Shown here in pieces: positions 17,248 to 24,303 of a DNA stretch of 64,000 nt. The stretch comes from DASVTR01 sp036387475 (lineage in GTDB: Bacteria; Acidobacteriota; Blastocatellia; Pyrinomonadales; Pyrinomonadaceae): NCBI GenBank assembly GCA_036387475.1, contig DASVTR010000013.1, positions 248,001 to 312,000 on the forward strand, given 5' to 3'. The notes beneath the pieces were generated by a model. That model made no database searches. It saw only the letters and a list, made by a program, of their open reading frames with translations, and was not told where the DNA came from. Numbering within the stretch: the stretch's first letter is position 1; every line of letters starts with the position of its first letter. The position numbers were made by a program, and so were the translations under genes.

Positions 17248-19179
17248 TTACGGCGTAGCTCGCGGTTGCGGCCTTTGTTGTCGCCGTTGATTGTTCGGCG
17301 TCGGCTTCGGTGCTGGTTGATTACGATTGGCTGCGGGAGGGCCACCGAGCAGTCCAAGCTCTTTCGCTTTCAGGACGAGCGCTGCCGCGACGGGCGCTGC
17401 CGAACGCGAGCCGTAGCCGCCGCCTTCGATGATGACGGCCATCGCAATCTGCGGATTTTCGAGCGGCGCGATGCAGAGAAACCAACCGTCTATGCGCGGC
17501 TCAGGCGCGATGACCAGTTGTTCATACTCGCGTATGATATTGCCCTTCGGGTCTTTTTCGACCTTCTTGATTTTCTTCGGCTCGCCCGTCTTCGGGTCAT
17601 AAACCGGCACATCCTTCTGCGCCGTTCCGGTTTTACCGCCGGAGCTAATGCCTGCTGCCTTGACGGGCGCGAAGACACCGCGCGCCGTCCCGCTCGCACC
17701 GCCCGTCACCAATCCCATAATCTCGCGCATACGCGCAGCGAGTTGTGGAGTGATGACCTGGTTGAAGACCTCAGGCGGGCGGTTAAACTCAATCTTCGGC
17801 TTCATCAGATTGCCGTTCTGATTGCCGATGGTCGCGGCCAGCAGCGCCATTTGAAACGGCGTCATCTGTCCCGCATAGCCTTGACCATAGCCTTCGAGCG
17901 CGAGGTCGAAGCGGTTGAACTTATTGCCGAGCGGCCCCGCGACCATCGTGGCTTCGCGCGGAGCAAGCGCGCGTTTGACAGCATCTGAACTGGCGTTCCA
18001 GATTTCCGGCTGGCGGCGACCGCGCGTTGTTTCTACAGGAGTATCATACGCGCCGATGCCGACGAGCTTCGCCGCTTCCTTGACTCGCTCCGGCCCAAGC
18101 TTCAAAGCCATCTGCGCGAAATACTGGTTGCATGAGACTTCGTAAGCCCTGTCAATTCCGATGCGCCCGTGAACTTCGCCCGCGCCGCCGTCGTCGAAAA
18201 TAGGTTTCGCTCCCGGCAAAGCATAAAAGCCGCCGCCGCTGCAGACGAACTCGCTGTCTTGTATGCCGAAGCGGTGCGCGGCAATCATCATCATGGTCTT
18301 GAAGGTCGAGCCGGGGATGTAGTAAGAGCCGAGAGCGCGGCTCACGAGTGGCTTATCGCGCTCGTTGGCATCGAGGCGAATCCATGTCGCTTCGTCCTGC
18401 ACTTCCTTGAGACTGTAGGAAGGATTGCTGTACATCGCCAGCACGTCGCCCGTCTGCGGATTAAGAACGACGACAGCGCCGTGCTTGTCTTTCAATTGGT
18501 CTACGGCGGCCTGCTGTAAATCGCGGTCAATCGTCAGCCGCACATCCTGATTAGCTTTCTGCTGAACGTCTTCGCCCTGCATGACCTGCCATGCTTCGGG
18601 CACAGCCCCGCTCTGGATGCCGAAGAGTGCGCGCTCCAATCCGGGGTCGCCCCTGTCAGAGCCGAAGAGGTGGGCCATAGCCTTGTCGAGCGGATAGTCT
18701 CGAACAATCTGCCCGTTCTGATAGCGATAGAGGGCCAGCGCCTTATCCAGATTGCCGGAGCGGTCAAGAATCCAGCCGCGCAGCGTTGATTCCGAAAGAC
18801 GACGGTTGCGCAGGTCTTTATAACTCAATTGCTGGAAACGCTCGTTGGTCTCCTGTGCGTAACGCGCCCAGTAGAAGTGAAAGCCAAAGACCGTCAAGGC
18901 CAGCACGACGTAGAGCCAGCGCAAGACTTTCAAGCCACGGTTCGTCGAAGTCGAGCCGAGACGCTGACGCACTTCTTCCGGTAAATCTGCGGAGGCGACA
19001 GACGATAGCCCCGTGCGACGGCGGCGATTGCGAAACACTGAGAGCAGCAACAAAAGCCCGGCCAGTGCCAACCCGCCCATGTAAATGATGCTTAAAAGCG
19101 CCGGTCGCTTTTCGAGCGACTCTCTGACAGGAGAGGGCGCTGCGGCCTCCGCCTGCAAGAATAAAAGGATGACATTCAT
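17248..19179 (-). CDS. Class B penicillin-binding protein (transpeptidase)
   Basis: A 643-residue peptidoglycan D,D-transpeptidase similar to PbpA of the actinobacterial cluster. The active-site motifs are all present: SxxK STFK (291-294), SxN SCN (349-351) and KTG (516-518, GGKTGTAQ). There are two N-terminal membrane segments (about 27-47 and 86-103) rather than the usual one, with a basic loop RNRRRRTG between. The tail is Pro/Asn/Gln/Arg rich (PAANRNQPAPKPTPNNQRRQ). ATG 19179 lies eight bases after the FHA stop and gives a sensible N-terminus; longer starts would overlap the FHA gene. It should work with the SEDS protein encoded next. Confidence 0.92.
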   Translation of the reverse strand: MNVILLFLQAEAAAPSPVRESLEKRPALLSIIYMGGLALAGLLLLLSVFRNRRRRTGLSSVASADLPEEVRQRLGSTSTNRGLKVLRWLYVVLALTVFGFHFYWARYAQETNERFQQLSYKDLRNRRLSESTLRGWILDRSGNLDKALALYRYQNGQIVRDYPLDKAMAHLFGSDRGDPGLERALFGIQSGAVPEAWQVMQGEDVQQKANQDVRLTIDRDLQQAAVDQLKDKHGAVVVLNPQTGDVLAMYSNPSYSLKEVQDEATWIRLDANERDKPLVSRALGSYYIPGSTFKTMMMIAAHRFGIQDSEFVCSGGGFYALPGAKPIFDDGGAGEVHGRIGIDRAYEVSCNQYFAQMALKLGPERVKEAAKLVGIGAYDTPVETTRGRRQPEIWNASSDAVKRALAPREATMVAGPLGNKFNRFDLALEGYGQGYAGQMTPFQMALLAATIGNQNGNLMKPKIEFNRPPEVFNQVITPQLAARMREIMGLVTGGASGTARGVFAPVKAAGISSGGKTGTAQKDVPVYDPKTGEPKKIKKVEKDPKGNIIREYEQLVIAPEPRIDGWFLCIAPLENPQIAMAVIIEGGGYGSRSAAPVAAALVLKAKELGLLGGPPAANRNQPAPKPTPNNQRRQQRPQPRATP

Positions 19180-19186
19180 ATCGGGA

Positions 19187-20020
19187 TTAATTTTTTTGTA
19201 AGCGAACCTCGACATCGCCGAAGCCGACGACATCACCTTCCTCGATCTGCCGCGCTTCACCGTAAGCGATGCGGCGGCCATTGATAAAAGTGCCGTTGGT
19301 CGAGCCTGTGTCGGAGACGAGCAGCGTCCCCTCGCGGTTCATCACCAGCGCCGCGTGAATCTTCGACACGCTGCCGTCATTGATACAAAGCTCGTTATCT
19401 TTCCCACGCCCGACGCTCAAACGCTTGCCGCCCGGTCTGAAGTTTAAGGGAAACTCCCGCGTGCCGTTGGCCGTCGTGACACGTGCCGTGACCTTGATGT
19501 CGTGAGCGTGTATGTCGCCTTTGGGAATGCGCGGGTCGCCTAGCTGTGCGGCGCGGCGGCGTTCTTCATCCTGCTGTCTTAGCTCTTCTTCAAACTCGCC
19601 GAAGGTCGGATCGACGGAAACGCCCGTGGTGAAAATGTCTACTTCGGTTTCGATGGCGACGGGCGCAAACGTGCGATAGCGGCAATCGTTGATGTGGTCA
19701 ATCGCAGCCGCCAGTATTTCGTGCTCCAACTCCTTAATGATTTCGGGCGGAGCTTCCGAGTGCGTGCCCCACTCGACCTTGAGCTTGAGCAGGTGTGGAG
19801 CGAAGCGACCCTTTCGTCCTTCGTCGCGGGCGCGCTCGTCAATCAATCGCTTCATACGCTCGATAAGCTGCGAGGTCGTCAGGCCGCCCGTATTAATCGT
19901 CGCCCGACCGAGCTTGCGATCAACGACATCGCCGACGCCTTCCAGTACGCGGCGCAACAGCCTTTCCGGCAAAGCCTCTTTCTGAATGCTTTCGGGTTTT
20001 TTGTCCGGCGGATTCTTCAT
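19187..20020 (-). CDS. FHA-domain protein with FhaA-type N-terminal domain (first gene of cluster)
   Basis: A 277-residue paralogue of the 11241-12104 protein. Residues 15-130 form the FhaA-type N-terminal domain (LLRRVLEGVGDVVDRKLG, LKLKVEWGTHSE, ELEHEILAAAIDHIND). The FHA domain is at about 190-277: KRLSVGRGKDNELCINDGSV, SKIHAALVMNREG, SDTGSTNGTFINGRRI. In Mycobacterium, FhaA binds phosphorylated MviN and regulates wall synthesis; a similar role is inferred. It leads the minus-strand operon, 250 bp from the RNA methyltransferase gene. Confidence 0.88.
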   Translation of the reverse strand: MKNPPDKKPESIQKEALPERLLRRVLEGVGDVVDRKLGRATINTGGLTTSQLIERMKRLIDERARDEGRKGRFAPHLLKLKVEWGTHSEAPPEIIKELEHEILAAAIDHINDCRYRTFAPVAIETEVDIFTTGVSVDPTFGEFEEELRQQDEERRRAAQLGDPRIPKGDIHAHDIKVTARVTTANGTREFPLNFRPGGKRLSVGRGKDNELCINDGSVSKIHAALVMNREGTLLVSDTGSTNGTFINGRRIAYGEARQIEEGDVVGFGDVEVRLQKN

Positions 20021-20158
20021 AATTTTTCCACACGCTTAAGGATGCCACAGGTCATATCTTTTTGCGCGGCGACGCCGACCATGACGCCAACGCTCGCGGG
20101 GGAGTGAAACCGGATTATTTTTGAACTCGCCGCCATTCTAGCTGAAATCTGTTAAAAA

Positions 20159-20289
20159 TAGTAAGCAGTTGGCGATGGACGGTAGACAATCAAACACAGT
20201 TTGAAAATTGTAGAGTGAAAAATTCTACTCAGCAATCTTAATTACCGCCTGCTGTTTACTACTTAGTTTTTACTGCCAACCGCTGACTG
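20159..20289. repeat. Intergenic inverted array, heptamers like CAGTTGG; enters the 3' end of the methyltransferase gene
   Basis: The left arm (20159-20188) splits into AGTAAGC AGTTGGC GATGGAC and GGTAGAC. The complement of the right arm (20247-20289) splits into CAGTCAG CGGTTGG CAGTAAA and similar heptamers. The stop codon (20270-20272) and the last residues (VSGWQ) of the methyltransferase gene lie inside the right arm. Confidence 0.75.
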
Positions 20290-21082
20290 TTCTTTGCCTC
20301 TCCGCTTCGTAGAGCAAGATGGAGGTGGCGACGGCGACGTTGAGGCTTTCGACGGGTGCGCGCATAGGGATTCTCACGCGCTCGTCTGTCGCTGCCGCTT
20401 CCACGGGTTTTATGCCGATTGCTTCCGAGCCGACGACGAGCGCGCTTGGATGCGTCCAATCTATCTCCGTGTGTGTTCGTTCGGCGCGCAGGTCTGTACC
20501 GATGATTTGTATGCCGCGCCGCTTGCACCAACCGATTAGCTCTTCAAAGTTCGCGTCAATCCATAAAGGCAGGCGAAAGCTTGAACCCATCGCACCGCGC
20601 AGCGCCTTTGGTGAAAAGAGGTCGGTCGTGCCGTGTGTCGTCGCTGCGCCGGTCGCGCCAGCCGCCTCTGCCGTACGAAGGATTGCACCCGCGTTAGAAG
20701 GATTGTTGAGTTGGTGCATGATGACGAAAAGGGGAGTGTTTGCTATCGCCTGTTCAAGCGCGGCGCGTCCGGTATGAGGACGAGCGGCGAGGATGACGAC
20801 GCCCTGCGGCGATTTCGTGTCGGAGAGTGAAGCAAAGACAGCTTCGCTGACGAGGCTGATGCGTTCAATTGTTTTGCCAAGGAGCGGAAACAATCTTGCG
20901 CCGCGTTCGTCGCGGGCGAATCTTTCAGTGCAAATCACGCTGTCGATGGCGAGCGACGCACGCGCAGCTTCTAAAGACAGTCGTAAACCCTCTATAAAGA
21001 TTTGGCCCTGCACTCTTCCTTCACGCACGGCACGGGCGCGACGAGCAAGCTGATTATCGCGGCTGGTAATGACCTCTTTCAT
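20270..21082 (-). CDS. TrmH/SpoU-family RNA 2'-O-methyltransferase
   Basis: A 270-residue SPOUT methyltransferase acting on rRNA or tRNA ribose 2'-hydroxyls with S-adenosylmethionine. The three SpoU motifs are clear: QLNNPSNAGAILRTAEAAGA (motif 1), ALVVGSEAIGIKP (motif 2) and VRIPMRAPVESLNVAVATSI (motif 3). An N-terminal substrate-binding domain (about residues 1-95; VFIEGLRLSLEAARA-like) precedes them. The target nucleotide cannot be told from sequence. Its ATG overlaps the upstream EEP gene stop by one base (TGATG), indicating translational coupling. The extreme C-terminus is derived from an intergenic repeat. Confidence 0.88.
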   Translation of the reverse strand: MKEVITSRDNQLARRARAVREGRVQGQIFIEGLRLSLEAARASLAIDSVICTERFARDERGARLFPLLGKTIERISLVSEAVFASLSDTKSPQGVVILAARPHTGRAALEQAIANTPLFVIMHQLNNPSNAGAILRTAEAAGATGAATTHGTTDLFSPKALRGAMGSSFRLPLWIDANFEELIGWCKRRGIQIIGTDLRAERTHTEIDWTHPSALVVGSEAIGIKPVEAAATDERVRIPMRAPVESLNVAVATSILLYEAERQRTVSGWQ

Positions 21083-22041
21083 CAGACGGCCTTTTCCATG
21101 TTGACTTCGACCCAGACGGGCCAGTGGTCTGAGACGCCGAGGCCGCGCGCCACGCCCCAGCGCGTCACTTCAATGCCGCGCACGAAAATCCAATCAGTAT
21201 GAAGGCGTATCAAGCCAGCGCGCCACGTCGCCACGCCCGTCGCAAAGGGCGTAGTAAAGCCTTCCGCTTCGAGCAGGCGTCGCATCTCGACGCAGGAGCG
21301 TCTGGAGAGAGTATTGAAATCGCCGAGCATGATAATCGGCCCTTCTAATTGGCTTGCACAATCAAGGATGGCTCTGTGTTGCTCTAGCTGCCCTTCGATG
21401 GAAGCGTGCGGGTCTATGTGCGAGTTGAAGAGGTGAAGCTGGCGAGAGCCGACTTCGATGGTTGCCGCCAACGCCAGACGCGGACGCCAGGCGCACTCAG
21501 TCCAAGGCAAAGCCAATCGCTCAGTCTTCGCTAATGGCAAACGACTCAAGAGAGCAATCCCTGTGTCGCCCGTATCATCCGGCGCGATGTGTTCTTCAAA
21601 ATCCAGATACCACTGTTTCGGCTGTTGCTCTTCATCGCGCGGAAGACCGGCTGTGGCGCTCGCGTAATTCATGCTGAGAGCGGATGCTAACTCGCGCGCG
21701 ATGTGGTGTCGTCCGGCGCGAGCAGTCTCTTTATCTGTTTCCTGCAATGCTAGAATGTCCACGGGTGGTAAACGCCGACCATCCTTCAACGCTATGGCCG
21801 CGCGGCTCAAGTGGCGTTCCACCAGCGAGGCGCGACGATGCGGCAGCGAGAGCCTGACGCGTCGCAGCAGGCTTCCCGTAATTAAAAAAGAGCCGACGGC
21901 GTAGCGTATGTTATAGGTGGCGATAATCAGTTTTGAAAGAGTCGCCGGAGTTGCGCCGCTGGCGAAGCTTCCAAGCTCTATGCCGGGCGAATTATCCTGG
22001 ATGTCTGGAGTTGTAGAGACTGATTCGCTTCGGCGTGCCAT
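21082..22041 (-). CDS. Endonuclease/exonuclease/phosphatase-family hydrolase
   Basis: A 319-residue protein of the EEP (DNase I-like) superfamily. Seen: IIATYNIRYAVGS (first metal Asn), DILALQETDKE (Glu ligand), LFNSHIDPHAS, IIMLGDFNTLS (Asp-Asn pair), and SDHWPVWVEV at the C-terminus (catalytic Asp-His). Members cut nucleic acids, phosphoesters or lipids; the substrate here is unknown. ATG 22041 has AGGAAG just upstream and is preferred to an upstream TTG. No signal peptide is evident. It is coupled to the RNA methyltransferase gene that follows. Confidence 0.82.
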   Translation of the reverse strand: MARRSESVSTTPDIQDNSPGIELGSFASGATPATLSKLIIATYNIRYAVGSFLITGSLLRRVRLSLPHRRASLVERHLSRAAIALKDGRRLPPVDILALQETDKETARAGRHHIARELASALSMNYASATAGLPRDEEQQPKQWYLDFEEHIAPDDTGDTGIALLSRLPLAKTERLALPWTECAWRPRLALAATIEVGSRQLHLFNSHIDPHASIEGQLEQHRAILDCASQLEGPIIMLGDFNTLSRRSCVEMRRLLEAEGFTTPFATGVATWRAGLIRLHTDWIFVRGIEVTRWGVARGLGVSDHWPVWVEVNMEKAV

Positions 22042-22128
22042 GCGCTTCCTATCTTGACGCAAACCATAGCATCAATGCAAAGCTTTTTTCGTCGCTGACG
22101 GCGCGAAGAGGAAAGCCGGGGCGACACA

Positions 22129-22503
22129 ATGAAAAGACCCGTTATCGCGGCGATTGACGACATGTTCTTTGCCGCAAAGATACGCGCCACCGCCGAACAC
22201 CTCTGCATAGAGGTGCGGTTTAGCCGCAGCCTGCAAGGGATTATCGAAGCGGCCCGCGAAACCGAAACAACGCTCATCATCGTTGACCTGCACGCACGGC
22301 ACTTTGACGCGCTCGCTCTGGCACGAATGCTAAAGACGGACGCACAACTCCGCGCCGTACATCTCTTAGGTTTCTTCTCTCACGTTCAGACGGCTTTGAT
22401 GTGGCAGGCAAAAGAGGCCGGGTATGATTCCGTTCTACCGCGCTCCGCCTTCAACGGCAGGCTACCGGAAATCTTGGAAGGAAAGATTGAAAAGCAAGTA
22501 TGA
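22129..22503 (+). CDS. Stand-alone receiver-like protein, incomplete phosphorylation site
   Basis: A 124-residue single-domain protein with the alternating beta/alpha pattern of CheY-like receivers. Acidic pair ID10-D11 and the phospho-acceptor position D53 (LIIVDLHA) are present, and a Ser occurs near the switch position (GFFSH, S84). The usual invariant lysine after strand 5 seems replaced by arginine (SVLPRSAF, R105). It may therefore be a pseudo-receiver or a weakly phosphorylated signalling adaptor. No kinase or output domain is adjacent. Its stop codon (22501-22503) is the first three bases of a repeat array. Confidence 0.6.
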   Translation: MKRPVIAAIDDMFFAAKIRATAEHLCIEVRFSRSLQGIIEAARETETTLIIVDLHARHFDALALARMLKTDAQLRAVHLLGFFSHVQTALMWQAKEAGYDSVLPRSAFNGRLPEILEGKIEKQV

Positions 22504-22573
22504 ACGATGAACGCGGAACGATGAACTAAGAGCAACTTGTCTATCATTCATCGTTCCGCGTTCCTACTTCATC
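22501..22573. repeat. Intergenic inverted array, TGAACGA heptamers
   Basis: Left arm TGAACGA TGAACGC GGAACGA TGAA (22501-22525); right arm complementary (22545-22573, CATTCATCGTTCCGCGTTCC and so on). It fills the gap between the convergent receiver-like and Dps genes. Same units as 33921-34006. Confidence 0.85.
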
Positions 22574-22580
22574 CTTGCTC

Positions 22581-23099
22581 TTATGCGGCGCTGCTGTTGT
22601 CGGCGAGCAGGCTTCTGAGCATCCATGCGGTCTTTTCGTGTACCTGCATGCGCTGTGTGAGCAAGTCTGCGGTCGGCTCGTCGTGCGCCTGGTCTACGAC
22701 GGGAAAGATGGAGCGGGCTGTTCTGACAATTGTCTCCTGCCCTTCGACGAGCAAGCGAATCATCTGCGTCGCATCCGGCACGCCTTCGTCTTCCTTGATG
22801 GAAGAGAGACGCGCGAAAGCGCTGTAGGTGGCCGGGGCAGGGAATCCGAGCGCGCGTATGCGCTCCGCGATTAAGTCAACGGCCAGTGCCAACTCGTTAT
22901 ACTGCTGCTCAAACATCAAATGCAGCGTTTGGAACATCGGCCCTGTGACGTTCCAATGAAAATTGTGCGTCTTCAGGTAGAGCGTGTAGGTGTCTGCGAG
23001 CAGCCGCGAGAGACCTTCGATAATCTCTCGGCGCTCATTCTCGCCAATGCCGATATTAATTGGCATCGCATTTACTTCCATTCCAACTTTACTGGACAT
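22581..23099 (-). CDS. dps: Dps-family ferritin-like DNA-protection protein
   Basis: A 172-residue Dps/miniferritin that oxidises and stores iron and protects DNA under stress or starvation. The inter-subunit ferroxidase ligands fit the family spacing: H48 (KTHNFHWNV), H60 (MFQTLHLMF), D75 and E79 (LAVDLIAERI). ATG 23099 follows a strong GAGGAGG nine bases upstream; an internal ATG (MPINIG) would also give a complete fold. It is a single gene, with its own start region upstream shared with the DAHP synthase end, so it may be co-transcribed with aroF. Confidence 0.9.
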   Translation of the reverse strand: MSSKVGMEVNAMPINIGIGENERREIIEGLSRLLADTYTLYLKTHNFHWNVTGPMFQTLHLMFEQQYNELALAVDLIAERIRALGFPAPATYSAFARLSSIKEDEGVPDATQMIRLLVEGQETIVRTARSIFPVVDQAHDEPTADLLTQRMQVHEKTAWMLRSLLADNSSAA

Positions 23100-23136
23100 A
23101 CTCGGAAACCTCCTCGAATGATAACCGTCTTGAAAA

Positions 23137-24156
23137 TTAACCAACCGGCGTCGGCGCAATCACTTCATGAATCGCACGCACTTCGTCAACAAGCTGGTCG
23201 TATTGCGCGAGCGTCAAAGCCTGTGCGCCGTCCGAGAGCGCACGCTCCGGCTGGTCGTGGACTTCTATAATCAAACCGTCAGCGCCGACCGCCACGCCTG
23301 CGCGCGCCAGCGGCGTGACCATGTAGTTTTTCCCTGTGCCGTGCGAAGGGTCAACGATGACCGGCAAGTGTGAGAGACGGCGCACCGCCGGGACTGCCGA
23401 CAAATCGAGTGTATTGCGCGTGTGCTGTGTGAAGGTGCGAATGCCGCGCTCGCAAAGAACGACGTGGTAGTTTCCCTCTGCCATCACGTATTCGGCGGCG
23501 AGCAGCCATTCGTCGAGCGTCGCAGACAGCCCGCGCTTGAGCAGGACGGGCAGGGGCGAGCGGCCCGCGCGACGCAGTAAAGTGAAGTTCTGCATATTTC
23601 GTGCGCCAATTTGAATCATGTCGCCATACTTCTCAACCATATCAATGCCCGCCTCGTCCAAGGCTTCGGTGACAATCTTCAATCCGTAGACTTCGCGCAC
23701 TTCGGCCAGAATCTTTAATCCCTCTTCGCCGAGTCCCTGAAAAGCATATGGAGAGGTGCGCGGCTTGAAAGCGCCGCCGCGAAAGAAGCGTGCGCCGCTG
23801 CGGCGAACAGTTTCGGCGATGCTGAAAGCCTGCGCGCGGCTCTCAATCGCGCATGGGCCAGCGATAATCGCCAACTCGTCGCCGCCAATCGTCGCGTCGC
23901 CCACGCGCACGATTGTTTTTTCAGGACGCAAATCGAGAGAGATGAGCTTGTAAGGCTTGCTGACGCGAATGGCTTCCGCCACGCCCGGCAGATTCTCAAA
24001 GCGCGAGACATCGACCGCTCCCTGATTGCCTGTGATGCCGATGGCCGTGCGCGTCGCACCCGGCATCGGATGAGCGCGAAACCCCAGTTCGTTAATAACA
24101 GAGACGACGCCCTCAATTTCCTGCTCTGTGGCATCGGCCTTCATTACGATGAGCAT
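23137..24156 (-). CDS. aroF: 3-Deoxy-7-phosphoheptulonate (DAHP) synthase, type I-beta with N-terminal regulatory domain
   Basis: A 339-residue enzyme for the first step of aromatic amino acid synthesis, joining phosphoenolpyruvate and erythrose 4-phosphate. Residues 1-70 form a ferredoxin-like regulatory domain (MLIVMKADATEQEIEGVVSV), as in Thermotoga-type DAHP synthases inhibited by Phe/Tyr. The barrel follows: AIIAGPCAIESRAQ, FFRGGAFKPRTSPYAFQGLG, KIVTEALDEAG, QIGARNMQNF, LLKRGLSATLDEWLLAAEY, VIVDPSHGTG. GGAGAAAATAA precedes the ATG. It is a lone gene, followed by dps. Confidence 0.93.
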   Translation of the reverse strand: MLIVMKADATEQEIEGVVSVINELGFRAHPMPGATRTAIGITGNQGAVDVSRFENLPGVAEAIRVSKPYKLISLDLRPEKTIVRVGDATIGGDELAIIAGPCAIESRAQAFSIAETVRRSGARFFRGGAFKPRTSPYAFQGLGEEGLKILAEVREVYGLKIVTEALDEAGIDMVEKYGDMIQIGARNMQNFTLLRRAGRSPLPVLLKRGLSATLDEWLLAAEYVMAEGNYHVVLCERGIRTFTQHTRNTLDLSAVPAVRRLSHLPVIVDPSHGTGKNYMVTPLARAGVAVGADGLIIEVHDQPERALSDGAQALTLAQYDQLVDEVRAIHEVIAPTPVG

Positions 24157-24177
24157 TTATTTTCTCCATTAACTCGC

Positions 24178-24240
24178 AAATCGTGAATAGCAAAAGCTGG
24201 CTGGCTGTTGTCCATTGACGATTTACATTCCACGATTCAA
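24178..24240. repeat. Intergenic inverted array, AATCGTGAAT-type
   Basis: AAATCGTGAATAG (24178-24190) faces CCATTGACGATTTACATTCC and CACGATTCA (24212-24240). Related to 31650-31713. It sits between argS and aroF, both on the minus strand. Confidence 0.6.
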
Positions 24241-24303
24241 CGTCTCTTTTATAATTCCCGCGTTTGACAAAAGTACAGCGAAACTGTGTGTTTCCGGCCA
24301 AGC

